Assembly: GCF_900313025.1 (NCBI RefSeq)
Contig: NZ_OMPQ01000005.1
Coordinates: 62,001-126,000, forward strand
DNA: 64,000 bases
Direction: 5' to 3'
Source: Pseudophaeobacter sp. EL27
GTDB lineage: Bacteria; Pseudomonadota; Alphaproteobacteria; Rhodobacterales; Rhodobacteraceae
Shown here: one piece after another, positions 34,600-42,870 of the stretch
Layout of the letters: the number at the start of each line of letters is the position of its first letter
Numbering within the stretch: the stretch's first letter is position 1
The notes under the pieces: model-generated
Seen by the model: only the letters and a program-made list of their open reading frames with translations
Database searches by the model: none
What the model was told of the DNA's origin: nothing
Translations under genes and position numbers: made by a program

Positions 34600-34634
34600 A
34601 AAAACCTCCGAACCGAGGGAGCTCGGAGGTTTTT
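34600..34634. terminator. Bidirectional terminator between two small genes
   Basis: Perfect 12-bp inverted repeat AAAAACCTCCGA / TCGGAGGTTTTT with an 11-nt loop. Read on the minus strand it ends the 54-residue gene at 34653. Confidence 0.9.
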
Positions 34635-34652
34635 GTAAAACGCGGGGCCCTA

Positions 34653-34817
34653 TCAGGCGGCGTCGTAATAGGGCACAAAACCCTCAGTCCGGCCGCTGTC
34701 CTTGCTCTGGGTCAGTGCCTCTGGGGTGAAATAGGCCCAGGCCTGTTCCAGATCCTGCAAAGCCGCCTCTGCTTTGGCGGCGGCAGCGGTATTGGGCAGA
34801 TATTCTACGGTCTTCAT
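34653..34817 (-). CDS. 54-residue conserved-looking small protein
   Basis: Small open frame starting MKTVEYLPNTAAAAKAEAAL and ending FVPYYDAA. It is amphipathic, Ala/Glu-rich with an aromatic Trp-Ala-Tyr-Phe core and no signal peptide or membrane helix. Support for its being real: proper start, a clean stop 19 nt before a perfect terminator, and codon use like its neighbours. It lies between the sdhB terminator and the terminator at 34600, so it forms its own transcription unit. Function unknown. Confidence 0.6.
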   Translation of the reverse strand: MKTVEYLPNTAAAAKAEAALQDLEQAWAYFTPEALTQSKDSGRTEGFVPYYDAA

Positions 34818-34950
34818 CGTCTGGTATCCTGATCGGTTTGAAACCTCTCCCTTGGTCAGAACATAGGCGCGTCAGAGCCAGACAACATCGGACAAAAATG
34901 CAGTCTCGCCATGCGTTTAGTGCAGTGCTTGCCCCCCCTGCGAACAAAAT

Positions 34951-34978
34951 ACCCCCGGGCAGTTTCCTGCCCGGGGGT
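34951..34978 (-). terminator. Terminator of the sdh operon
   Basis: Perfect 12-bp stem ACCCCCGGGCAG / CTGCCCGGGGGT with a 4-nt loop, followed on the minus strand by ATTTTGTT. It is 40 nt after the sdhB stop. Confidence 0.9.
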
Positions 34979-35017
34979 CCAAAATCATACTGTCTGACGC
35001 CAGAAGGCCGCGACAGA

Positions 35018-35797
35018 TCAGACGGCGCGATCAACCATCATATGTTTGATATGCGCGATCGCCTCGGCTGGGTTCAGACCCTTTGGGCAGGTCTTGGTGC
35101 AGTTCATGATGGTGTGGCAGCGATAGAGCTTGAAGGGGTCTTCCAGCTGGTCCAGACGCTCAGGCGTGGCCTCATCGCGGCTGTCGATGATCCAGCGATA
35201 GGCGTGCAGCAAGGCTGCTGGCCCAAGGTATTTATCGCCGTTCCACCAGTAGCTCGGACAAGAGGTCGAGCAGCTGGCGCACATCACACATTCATAAAGA
35301 CCATCAAGCTTCTTGCGGTCCTCGATCGACTGGCGCCATTCCTTGGCGGGCGCGTTGGTCTTGGTCTCCAACCAGGGCATGATCGAGGCATGCTGGGCGT
35401 AGAAATGGGTGAGATCCGGGATCAGATCCTTGACCACTGGCATATGCGGCAGCGGGTAGATTTTGACGTCACCCTTGACCTCATCCAGCCCGTAGATACA
35501 GGCCAGCGTGTTGATGCCGTCAACGTTCATGGCGCAGGAGCCACAGATGCCTTCGCGGCAGGACCGGCGGAAGGTCAGCGTTGGATCGATCTCATTTTTG
35601 ATCTTGATCAGCGCATCCAGGATCATCGGACCACATTTGTCCATATCGAGGAAATAGGTATCCACCTGCGGGTTCTTGCCGTCGTCCGGGTTCCAGCGAT
35701 AGATCTTGAACTTGCGCACGTTTGTCGCGCCGTCGGGCTTGGGCCACGTCTTTCCCGTGGTGATCTTGGAATTTTTCGGAAGTGCGAATTCGACCAT
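35018..35797 (-). CDS. sdhB: Succinate dehydrogenase iron-sulfur subunit
   Basis: 259-residue complex II subunit carrying electrons from FAD to quinone. The [2Fe-2S] ligands are in [13 protein letters not shown], the [4Fe-4S] ligands in CASCSTSCP and CPKG, and the [3Fe-4S] ligands in CHTIMNC. AAGGAG precedes ATG 35797. It is separated from sdhA by about 1.5 kb holding a lipoprotein gene, a P-loop protein gene and a possible micro-ORF, all on the same strand. A long hairpin lies just upstream of its ribosome-binding site. Confidence 0.97.
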   Translation of the reverse strand: MVEFALPKNSKITTGKTWPKPDGATNVRKFKIYRWNPDDGKNPQVDTYFLDMDKCGPMILDALIKIKNEIDPTLTFRRSCREGICGSCAMNVDGINTLACIYGLDEVKGDVKIYPLPHMPVVKDLIPDLTHFYAQHASIMPWLETKTNAPAKEWRQSIEDRKKLDGLYECVMCASCSTSCPSYWWNGDKYLGPAALLHAYRWIIDSRDEATPERLDQLEDPFKLYRCHTIMNCTKTCPKGLNPAEAIAHIKHMMVDRAV

Positions 35798-35813
35798 AGA
35801 TCGTTCTCCTTGC

Positions 35814-35957
35814 TTAGCTGCCTGTCACGCCAGGGACCAGGGCCCCGGACTGACAGGAGATCGGATGGAACGGCTGGACCCAAAGGCCCCTCCGAAACTT
35901 AAATGGTGCCGCAGCTGCGGCAGATGTTTGGCGCGGGGCAAGGAAAGGAGCAATCAT
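35814..35957 (-). CDS. Possible 47-residue micro-ORF between the P-loop gene and sdhB
   Basis: Starts with ATG overlapping the preceding TGA (ATGA), has GGGAGAGAG upstream and ends 16 nt before sdhB, a layout that looks like translational coupling. The product ([16 protein letters not shown]..., rich in Pro and Arg) has no recognisable feature. It may serve only to carry ribosomes through the hairpin at 35821-35857 toward sdhB, or be chance. Confidence 0.3.
   Translation of the reverse strand: MIAPFLAPRQTSAAAAAPFKFRRGLWVQPFHPISCQSGALVPGVTGS
35821..35857 (-). promoter_or_regulatory. Hairpin upstream of sdhB
   Basis: Outer stem CCTGTCA/TGACAGG (seven perfect pairs) with further GGG/CCC pairing inside; no U-run follows. 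It ends about 23 nt before the sdhB start and could be an mRNA-processing or stability element. Confidence 0.45.
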
Positions 35958-36838
35958 AGGCTCTCTCCCTGCGGCAATGGCTGTTGCTGGGCAATGGTTT
36001 TTAGATAGGCGGCGTCCTCTGGAAACACCGCCTCCAGCTCAGTCAGCAAGTCCTGATCGCGGGCGGCCAGGTGAAGCAGCGCCTGATATTCAGCATCGCC
36101 GCGCATCTGCTGCCAACGCTTGTCGGTTTCCAGCTCAGCCGCCGAACTCGCCTGTTTCTGGAAGGAGGAGCCACCGCCATAAGATTGCACCTCACCAAGG
36201 CTGTTGTCATGCTGTCCCAGTCCCAGCTGTTGCAACAACTGTGCCCGGTAATCCGCACTGCCTGTCCAGCGGTCATAGCAGATGGCCACCAGCCCCAATT
36301 CCTGGGCCTGACGCACCAGCCCCAACAGCCGGATATAGCTGTCCATGGTGCGCAAAACGATACCGTTGCGCCGTACCAGCGTGTAGCCGGGATTGCCCTG
36401 GATCTTCTTCAAAAGCGAGGCGGTCCAGTTCAGAAAACTCCGATAGATCAGAACATTATGCGAAAACAATGCCTCATTAAAGGCACCAGAAGGCTGTCGC
36501 GACAGGTTAAACTCGGCCGGGCTGGTATCCTCATAAGAGACCAGAAACAGCGCACCGTCCCCGGCATCCCGCGTCACTGAGGGCAGGTCACGTTTGGCCT
36601 GTTTTTGCGAAGCATGGGCCCCGTTGACCTCGATCCCGCGCGAGTTCTGCAGGGGATCAGTGCCCGGTTTGCAATTGTTCAAGAACACCGACCGGCTGAC
36701 GGGTGCATTGCGCTGCAGCCAAGACAGGATGGCGTGATTGCCAGATCGACGCATCCCAAAGGCTCGCAGGCTAACCGCTGGTGTCAGCCCAAGCCTCTGC
36801 CATTCACTTGGCATCGAAACATCCAGCGCAGCGGCCAT
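35954..36838 (-). CDS. Sulfotransferase-like P-loop protein inside the sdh operon
   Basis: 294-residue protein. The only clear motif is FGMRRSGNHAILSWL at residues 27-41, shaped like the 5'-phosphosulfate-binding loop of the sulfotransferase superfamily (R-S-G-[TN]-x2-[LI]). A later LIYRSFLNWTASLLKK and YDRWTGSADYR fit that fold loosely. No signal peptide. It starts 63 nt after the lipoprotein gene with AGGGGA upstream. I am fairly sure it is a real gene but not of its reaction; it has no evident link to succinate oxidation. Confidence 0.65.
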   Translation of the reverse strand: MAAALDVSMPSEWQRLGLTPAVSLRAFGMRRSGNHAILSWLQRNAPVSRSVFLNNCKPGTDPLQNSRGIEVNGAHASQKQAKRDLPSVTRDAGDGALFLVSYEDTSPAEFNLSRQPSGAFNEALFSHNVLIYRSFLNWTASLLKKIQGNPGYTLVRRNGIVLRTMDSYIRLLGLVRQAQELGLVAICYDRWTGSADYRAQLLQQLGLGQHDNSLGEVQSYGGGSSFQKQASSAAELETDKRWQQMRGDAEYQALLHLAARDQDLLTELEAVFPEDAAYLKTIAQQQPLPQGESL

Positions 36839-36901
36839 CAGACAGTCCCCTCCGAAGGGAAAAAGCTATCAGCAAATATACTTTGGACCAATCCAGTCAT
36901 T

Positions 36902-37366
36902 CTAATCGTCTCCTTGCAAAGAAGAGCGAATTGTGGAGCCGTCTTTCAGAAAGAGCAGTGCCCGTTCTTGTTCGGCTGCAGTCAGTTGCTGCCAGATCGC
37001 AGCATCACCCGGCATCAAAGCATATTGGCTCGGAAGGGGATAGCGGCCGTTTCGATCTCGCTGCACAGGTACGGAGGGCGACTGTGTCGGCCTAGTCGAA
37101 CGTCCGGCGGACAGGCCACCACCAACCGAAATCAGACATTCCTGATATCGGCGTTCATAGACCCCTTTGGAAATTCCAACGCCGATCGCCACCCCAATCG
37201 GGTGACCTCCAGAAGAACCAGCTTGGCGTATCCGTTGCTTGGCGGCATCATAGTCTTCGCGGCACTCTTGCGCTGTAGTCGGAGTCCGACCCTGCTCTGG
37301 TGGCGCAGAACATCCTGCGACGCCCGCCACCAGACAGAGAACCCCAAAGAGCCGCCTCTTGGCCAT
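36902..37366 (-). CDS. Lipoprotein of unknown function inside the sdh operon
   Basis: 154-residue predicted lipoprotein: MAKRRLFGVLCLVAGVAGC is a signal with lipobox V-A-G-C and acylation at Cys19. A Gly-rich hydrophobic stretch (GGHPIGVAIGVGISKGVY) near residue 55 recalls glycine-zipper proteins of the envelope. Its ATG is one base after the sdhA stop, so translation is surely coupled to sdhA. Not a known complex II component. Confidence 0.75.
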   Translation of the reverse strand: MAKRRLFGVLCLVAGVAGCSAPPEQGRTPTTAQECREDYDAAKQRIRQAGSSGGHPIGVAIGVGISKGVYERRYQECLISVGGGLSAGRSTRPTQSPSVPVQRDRNGRYPLPSQYALMPGDAAIWQQLTAAEQERALLFLKDGSTIRSSLQGDD

Positions 37367-37367
37367 C

Positions 37368-39173
37368 TTAGAAGGTCCGCGCTTTGGGTGCGATCTTGGC
37401 CAGGCTGATACCGCCTTCGTCTTCGGTGGTCAGGCGATCCAGAATGACCGGACGATAGGTCAAATCGACCTTTGTATCCTCAACCCGGCTAACGGTATGC
37501 ACGCGCCAGTTTTCGTCATCGCGCGTGCTGTAATCCTCATGCGCATGGGCACCACGGCTTTCGCGGCGCGCCTCAGCACCGTGGATGGTGGCCAGGGCGT
37601 TTGGCATCAGGTTGGCCAGTTCCAGCGTTTCCATCAGATCCGAGTTCCAGACCAGCGAGCGATCGGTGACTTTGAGGTCATCCATCTTGCCCGCGATTGC
37701 GGTCATCTTCTCGACACCTTCTTTCAGCGACTTATCGGTGCGGAACACCGCCGCATCAGACTGCATGGTCCGCTGCATTTCCAGACGCAGATCCGCCGTG
37801 GCAATGCCGCCACTAGCGTTGCGCAAGCCATCAAAGCGATCAAAGGCCTTATCAACCGACGCCTGGTTCAGGGTTGGGTTGGGCGCTTCGGCGTCGACGA
37901 TCTTACCCGCACGGATCGCCGCAGCACGACCAAAGACCACAAGGTCAATCAGCGAGTTGGAGCCAAGACGGTTGGCGCCATGCACCGAAGCACAGCCCGC
38001 TTCGCCCACGGCCATCAGGCCAGGCACAGTACCGGTTGGGTCTTCGGCGGTTGGGTTCAGCACTTCGCCCCAATAGTTGGTTGGAATGCCGCCCATGTTG
38101 TAGTGCACCGTTGGCAGAACCGGGATTGGCTCTTTGGTGACATCAACACCGGCAAAGATCTTGGCACTTTCGGAAATCCCCGGCAGACGCTCAGCCAGAG
38201 CCTCAGGCGGCAGGTGGCTGAGGTTCAGGTGGATATGGTCGCCATCGGCGCCAACACCACGGCCTTCGCGGATCTCCATGGTCATCGAGCGTGACACGTA
38301 ATCGCGCGGGGCGAGGTCTTTGTACTGGGGCGCATAGCGCTCCATGAACCGCTCGCCCTCAGAATTGGTCAGATAGCCGCCTTCGCCGCGCGCACCCTCG
38401 GTGATCAGACAGCCGGAGCCGTAGATGCCGGTGGGATGGAACTGGACAAATTCCATATCCTGCAGCGCCAGACCGGCGCGGGCCACCATGCCACCACCGT
38501 CACCGGTGCAGGTATGGGCCGAAGTGGCCGAGAAGAAGGCACGGCCATAGCCGCCCGTGGCCAGAACAACCATCTTGGCGTTGAAGACATGCATGGTACC
38601 GTCATCAAGCTTCCAGCAGACAACACCCTGGCATTCGCCCTCATCCGACATGATCAGGTCGATGGCAAAATACTCGATGTAGAACTCGGCATTGTTCTTC
38701 AGCGACTGACCATAGAGCGTGTGCAGAATAGCGTGGCCTGTCCGGTCGGCAGCAGCACAGGTCCGCTGCACGGCGGGGCCTTCGCCAAACTCGGTGGTGT
38801 GGCCCCCAAAGGGACGCTGGTAGATTTTGCCCTCTTCGGTGCGGCTGAAGGGCACACCGTAGTGCTCCAGCTCATAAACCGCCTTGGGGGCTTCGCGGGC
38901 GAGGTATTCCATCGCATCCGTATCACCCAGCCAGTCTGAGCCCTTGACGGTGTCATACATATGCCACTGCCAATTGTCCGGCCCCATATTGCTGAGCGAA
39001 GCGGCAATGCCACCCTGCGCCGCAACCGTATGAGAGCGGGTTGGGAAAACCTTGGTTACACAGGCCGTGCGCAGGCCCTGTTCGGCCATGCCCAGCGTTG
39101 CGCGCAGACCGGCACCGCCGGCACCCACGACCACGACGTCATAGTCATGCGTCTCGTATTCGTATGCAGCCAT
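37368..39173 (-). CDS. sdhA: Succinate dehydrogenase flavoprotein subunit
   Basis: 601-residue catalytic subunit oxidising succinate to fumarate at the inner face of the membrane. It has the FAD Rossmann motif [11 protein letters not shown], the covalent-FAD histidine in [10 protein letters not shown], and the active-site block [13 protein letters not shown]. Length is typical. It follows sdhD by 12 nt. The stop is one base before the lipoprotein gene. Confidence 0.97.
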   Translation of the reverse strand: MAAYEYETHDYDVVVVGAGGAGLRATLGMAEQGLRTACVTKVFPTRSHTVAAQGGIAASLSNMGPDNWQWHMYDTVKGSDWLGDTDAMEYLAREAPKAVYELEHYGVPFSRTEEGKIYQRPFGGHTTEFGEGPAVQRTCAAADRTGHAILHTLYGQSLKNNAEFYIEYFAIDLIMSDEGECQGVVCWKLDDGTMHVFNAKMVVLATGGYGRAFFSATSAHTCTGDGGGMVARAGLALQDMEFVQFHPTGIYGSGCLITEGARGEGGYLTNSEGERFMERYAPQYKDLAPRDYVSRSMTMEIREGRGVGADGDHIHLNLSHLPPEALAERLPGISESAKIFAGVDVTKEPIPVLPTVHYNMGGIPTNYWGEVLNPTAEDPTGTVPGLMAVGEAGCASVHGANRLGSNSLIDLVVFGRAAAIRAGKIVDAEAPNPTLNQASVDKAFDRFDGLRNASGGIATADLRLEMQRTMQSDAAVFRTDKSLKEGVEKMTAIAGKMDDLKVTDRSLVWNSDLMETLELANLMPNALATIHGAEARRESRGAHAHEDYSTRDDENWRVHTVSRVEDTKVDLTYRPVILDRLTTEDEGGISLAKIAPKARTF

Positions 39174-39185
39174 ATTTCTTGTCCC

Positions 39186-39557
39186 TTACAGCGCGATCTT
39201 GGCCAGGGCAAAAACCCCGGTGGCGATTGTGGCGTAGCTGAGGCCGATCACAAACATGATCAGCGCTTTACGCATGGAGCCACGCGCATAGTCTTCGATC
39301 ATCATTTGCGCGCCCTTGTTGAAATGCATCACGCCAACAAACAGCGTGAGCCCGGTCAAGATTGCCGGGAAGGGGCGTGCAAAAGTGGCCAAGACCTCTT
39401 CCTGCGTGCCGCCAATGGCAGATCCAACGATATAGATGAAAGCCGGAACCAGAAAGGCCAGCGACACAGCGCTCACCTGCATGTACCAGTGATGATGGGT
39501 GCCGGTGCCAGAGGCCCCTTTACCTACAGCGCGTTTACGAGCGGTCAGATAACGCAT
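39186..39557 (-). CDS. sdhD: Succinate dehydrogenase membrane anchor SdhD
   Basis: 123-residue hydrophobic subunit with three membrane helices (about residues 28-48, 57-80 and 92-118) that anchors SdhAB and helps bind heme b and ubiquinone. HHWYMQVSAVSLAFLVP and GVMHFNKGAQMMIEDYARG are typical. It lies between sdhC and sdhA with 10-12 nt gaps. Confidence 0.93.
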   Translation of the reverse strand: MRYLTARKRAVGKGASGTGTHHHWYMQVSAVSLAFLVPAFIYIVGSAIGGTQEEVLATFARPFPAILTGLTLFVGVMHFNKGAQMMIEDYARGSMRKALIMFVIGLSYATIATGVFALAKIAL

Positions 39558-39567
39558 GTTGTGCTCC

Positions 39568-39951
39568 TTAAACCACGATCACGGTAATAACGGTGAGGAC
39601 GACCGAACCGATCATCATGCCCCAGCCCAGTTTCTCGGCTGTTTCGATGTCCAGCCCGTGACCGGCATCAAAATACAGGTGACGCAGCCCGGCGAGGAAG
39701 TGATACCAGATGCCAAGCGTCGAGAGCACCAGCACGATATCGCCAAACCAGGAGGTCATCACCCCGTTGGCTGTGGCAAAATAGGCAGGCGAGGTCGCCG
39801 CCGCGAGGAGCCACCAGACGATCAACATCACCGAGATGATCAGCGCGTTGCCTGTGATCCGGGTGAGGATCGAGGATAGCGCGGTCATCTGCGGGCGATA
39901 GATCGACAAATGCGGCGAAAGCGGGCGATTGCCCCGATTTACATCGGCCAT
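39568..39951 (-). CDS. sdhC: Succinate dehydrogenase cytochrome b556 subunit SdhC
   Basis: 127-residue three-helix membrane subunit. RPLSPHLSIYRPQMTALSSILTRITG is the family signature and the heme-ligand His lies in WYHFLAGLRHLYFDAG. First gene of the operon, with AAGGAG before ATG 39951. A tandem GTGATCAC operator lies 114 nt upstream. Confidence 0.95.
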   Translation of the reverse strand: MADVNRGNRPLSPHLSIYRPQMTALSSILTRITGNALIISVMLIVWWLLAAATSPAYFATANGVMTSWFGDIVLVLSTLGIWYHFLAGLRHLYFDAGHGLDIETAEKLGWGMMIGSVVLTVITVIVV

Positions 39952-40065
39952 GTTGGCTCCTTTCCAGTTAGCTGACGACGTTTTAGCGGATTTTTACGTC
40001 CTGTCACGCAAACAGCGGGTAAATTTCTGCGGTTATTTGACCTGTTTTGCAAAAAAACACATTTC

Positions 40066-40094
40066 GTGATCACAGGTAACCACCCAGTGATCAC
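40066..40094. promoter_or_regulatory. Tandem palindromic operator upstream of sdhC
   Basis: GTGATCAC at 40066-40073 and again at 40087-40094, centres 21 bp apart (two helical turns). On the sdh strand it reads TTTTGTGATCAC, 13 bp, GTGATCACGAAA. An operator of the same geometry precedes sucC. The regulator is unknown. Confidence 0.7.
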
Positions 40095-40106
40095 AAAATT
40101 GTCTTA

Positions 40107-40883
40107 CTAAAATTGTTTTGCAGAATCAGCCCTCCCTAGTGCGATTTCCTGTGGCTCCTCCTCTGGGTCGCCAATTGCACGCTGCATGAAGGCGCGATCA
40201 ATCGGCTGATGAACAGGTGGGCCAAAGGCGGTTTTGCGGGCCACCTCGCGGACCAGTTTGCGGCGGATCTTTTCCGGATAGTCGCGAAAACTGCGGGCGG
40301 TTTCGACAAAGGCGCCTTCGCCCTCGATCACATGCTCATAGAAATAGGCGGTGAGTTCAGGCTCGCTTTGCTCAATTGCGATGGCATTCACAGTGACATC
40401 AGCCTGCCGCATCATGCGCTTCAGCGTGGCAGGTTCCACCCCCTCGTTTGACGGCCCGTCGCCTGAAAGATCAATCACCCGCCGCTTACAGTCTGGCCCC
40501 TCGGTGATCTGGGTCAACCCCAGTAAAAGCGCCTCGCCCAGCGCGGTGGAATAATTACGCCAGGGGCGTGGAGCGGCCTCAACCGCCCGTGCCAGGGCCT
40601 CGACCTCCTCAAAGGTGCGGGTTGGGGTCCAGGGGATAGAAATCTCCTGCCGCGCCTGCCCCGACCACTGGATCAGGGTCACCTGAGCCTGCGCCCGCAC
40701 CAGCGCCTCGGAGACCACACCATCACGCAGCCCAGCCGCCAGACCATCCATCTGGATCCGGTATTCGGTGGCATCCACCGAGCCCGAGACATCCACCGCC
40801 AAAACCAGCGCCAGATCGCAGGCCAGCCCCGGCAGGGGCAGCAGCGAGATCAGTCCAGCAAAGAGTTGGCCCGGGATCCTCAT
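40107..40883 (-). CDS. DUF1194 (VWA-like) exported protein
   Basis: 258-residue protein with a signal peptide (LFAGLISLLPLPGLA) and a von Willebrand A-like fold. The metal-binding D-x-S-x-S is intact as Asp31-Ser33-Ser35 in VDVSGSVD, and RVIDLSGDGPSN carries the later Asp. DUF1194 proteins are common in roseobacters and have no assigned function. It reads toward sdhC, with the tandem operator lying between its stop and sdhC. Confidence 0.85.
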   Translation of the reverse strand: MRIPGQLFAGLISLLPLPGLACDLALVLAVDVSGSVDATEYRIQMDGLAAGLRDGVVSEALVRAQAQVTLIQWSGQARQEISIPWTPTRTFEEVEALARAVEAAPRPWRNYSTALGEALLLGLTQITEGPDCKRRVIDLSGDGPSNEGVEPATLKRMMRQADVTVNAIAIEQSEPELTAYFYEHVIEGEGAFVETARSFRDYPEKIRRKLVREVARKTAFGPPVHQPIDRAFMQRAIGDPEEEPQEIALGRADSAKQF

Positions 40884-41031
40884 GAGAGAACCCTAAGATG
40901 GAAATTCCCGCGCCGTCACCCCCTTTTGACGACCAACACAAAGCTGTGAGCCTCAGCACCTGCCCTGTCAGCAAAAAGCCCCACGCAAATGCGCAGGGCT
41001 TCGCAATCCGATCAACACATCACGGCGCGGG

Positions 41032-42078
41032 TTACTTTGGCATCAAAGCCCAGTAGTCCAGATCCAGCAGCACATCGGGCAGGTATTTGCCATCCTCGCC
41101 CTTCAACGCAAAGGGATCGCCGCCCTTGGTGGCAACCAGACGCAGGCGGATGGCGCCAACGCCGGGGGCGTCGGTATCGGCCTTGTCGAGCACCTCGGAC
41201 CAGGCGCGGATGGTGGTGCCCGACAGACAGGGATTGGCATGGGCGCCGCCGTTGAGACCGACAATCATCTGCGCATTGGCCAAGCCGTTAAAGGACAGGG
41301 CCCGCGCCATGGAGATAACATGGCCGCCATAAATCAGGCGGGTGCCATCGGGGCGGGCGGTATTGTCAAAATGCACCTTGGCGGTGTTCTGCCACAGGCG
41401 GGTGGCCAGCATATGCTCGGCCTCTTCAATGGTGACGCCATCAACGTGGTTGATGGTCTCGCCGACCTCATAATCGCCCCAGCGATGGGCCTCACCCGCC
41501 AAGGCAAAATCGTAGTCAGAGAAATCCAGCCCTGCAGGCACCACCAGCTGATCAGCGGGGATGACCTTTGCCAAGTCCGGCAGCACAGTTTCCGGTGCAG
41601 GGGCGTCCAGATCCCCTTTGCGCACCATGACCCAGCGGACATATTCCATCACGGTCTCGTCGCGCTGGTTCAGACCCTTGGTGCGCACATAGACCACACC
41701 GGATTTGCCATTGGAGTTCTGCTTGACGCCAATCACTTCGCTCACCGAGCGCAGCGTGTCGCCTTCATAGACTGGCAAGAGCCAGCGCCCCTCGGCATAG
41801 CCAAGATTGGCCACCGCGTTCAGCGAAACGTCAGGGACGGTCTTGCCAAAGACGATGTGAAAGGCCGCCAGATCATCCAGCGGTGATTTGGGCAGACCAG
41901 AGCGGCGGGCAAATTCATCGGAAGAATAAAGCGCATGACGCGCCGGATAGAGCGCATGATACATGGCACGCTCGCCGCCCGAAACGGTGCGGGGCACCGC
42001 ATGGGTGATCACATCCCCCAGGGCATAGTCTTCGAAAAATCGGCCTGCATTTGTCTTTGCCGCGCTGGTCTTACTCAT
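41032..42078 (-). CDS. mch: Mesaconyl-C1-CoA hydratase (MaoC type)
   Basis: 348-residue tandem hotdog-fold dehydratase. It hydrates mesaconyl-C1-CoA to beta-methylmalyl-CoA in the ethylmalonyl-CoA pathway. RFFEDYALGDVITHAVPRTVSGGERAMYHALYPARHAL is the N-terminal hallmark of Mch, and the second MaoC half has FDNTARPDGTRLIYGGHVISMARAL. ATG 42078 overlaps the DUF1737 stop (TGATG), so translation is coupled. Neighbouring mcl2 supports the pathway. Confidence 0.94.
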   Translation of the reverse strand: MSKTSAAKTNAGRFFEDYALGDVITHAVPRTVSGGERAMYHALYPARHALYSSDEFARRSGLPKSPLDDLAAFHIVFGKTVPDVSLNAVANLGYAEGRWLLPVYEGDTLRSVSEVIGVKQNSNGKSGVVYVRTKGLNQRDETVMEYVRWVMVRKGDLDAPAPETVLPDLAKVIPADQLVVPAGLDFSDYDFALAGEAHRWGDYEVGETINHVDGVTIEEAEHMLATRLWQNTAKVHFDNTARPDGTRLIYGGHVISMARALSFNGLANAQMIVGLNGGAHANPCLSGTTIRAWSEVLDKADTDAPGVGAIRLRLVATKGGDPFALKGEDGKYLPDVLLDLDYWALMPK

Positions 42079-42281
42079 CAATGTGCTCCCAGTTTTGTCT
42101 CGGGTGTGTAGGTGCCATCCACCTCTTTCACCACCGATTGACCGCAGCGCATGATGCCTTTGACGGGATCAAAGGTCTGGGTGGGGCTACCGTATAGCTC
42201 CCAACCCTTGTTCAGCGCATCAGTCACCTTGTGGCAGAATGCGGATGTGTCGTCTTCGCTCAGGAAACGGTAAAGTTTCAT
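42078..42281 (-). CDS. DUF1737 small protein
   Basis: 67-residue soluble protein matching DUF1737: MKLYRFLSEDDTSAFCHKVTDALNKGWELYGSPTQTFD. The fold-family function is not known. It overlaps mch by one base and begins 3 nt after nnrU; it is locked into the mch-mcl2 operon. Confidence 0.85.
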   Translation of the reverse strand: MKLYRFLSEDDTSAFCHKVTDALNKGWELYGSPTQTFDPVKGIMRCGQSVVKEVDGTYTPETKLGAH

Positions 42282-42284
42282 GGC

Positions 42285-42836
42285 TCAACCCCCAGGAAAG
42301 GGTGAGGGGCCAAGCAGCCCGTGGATGTAACCAATCACGCCCATCAAGATAACAGAGGCCACCAGGAACATGGCGTCCTTGGCAATGCTGCCCTTGGGGT
42401 TCGGGGTCCAGTTGGATTCGGATTTGTTGATCACCAGTTTTTGGGTGATCGACCAGGCCCAGAGACCGCCAAAGAGCACAAAGGACGCCGGATCCCAATT
42501 GACCAGCAGGTGGGCAATCGCCCAGAGACCAAAGCCAGTCAGCATCGGGTGACGCATCTTGTAAAAGATCGCCCCCTTGGCAGGGCCGGGGCTCATGAAA
42601 TAGATCGCAATCAGCACCAGCAGGTTATTGATATGCTGGAAAAAGGGCGGATAGAGCCCCAGTTCATAGCTTTCGGCCGAGCGATAGCCCAGAACCATCA
42701 GTACAATACTGGCAACGATAGCAATGGCGACGAGCCCCTTGCCCTTGTCGCCCATTGGTTCACGGATGCCGGGGGCGACGCGCTTGAACAGATGCGCGCC
42801 CCACCACAGCAGGATGCCTAGGACCAGAAGTGTCAT
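42285..42836 (-). CDS. NnrU family membrane protein
   Basis: 183-residue polytopic protein with five or six membrane helices and the family signature MRHPMLTGFGLWAIAHLL plus an initial LVLGILLWWGAHLFKR. NnrU was described near nitric oxide reductase regulation genes, but no nor/nir gene is here; homologues often serve isoprenoid or unknown membrane chemistry. It lies between mcl2 and DUF1737 with short gaps, suggesting a link to acyl-CoA metabolism, which is inference. Confidence 0.85.
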   Translation of the reverse strand: MTLLVLGILLWWGAHLFKRVAPGIREPMGDKGKGLVAIAIVASIVLMVLGYRSAESYELGLYPPFFQHINNLLVLIAIYFMSPGPAKGAIFYKMRHPMLTGFGLWAIAHLLVNWDPASFVLFGGLWAWSITQKLVINKSESNWTPNPKGSIAKDAMFLVASVILMGVIGYIHGLLGPSPFPGG

Positions 42837-42870
42837 GTCAGTCTCCCATAGATGTTAACTTGGTTAACAC

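Noticed and set aside
35873-35936. Plus-strand ORF with CRSCGRCL opposite the sdhB upstream region
   Set aside because: The cysteine pattern is short, there is no ribosome-binding site, and the frame then runs antisense into the P-loop gene.
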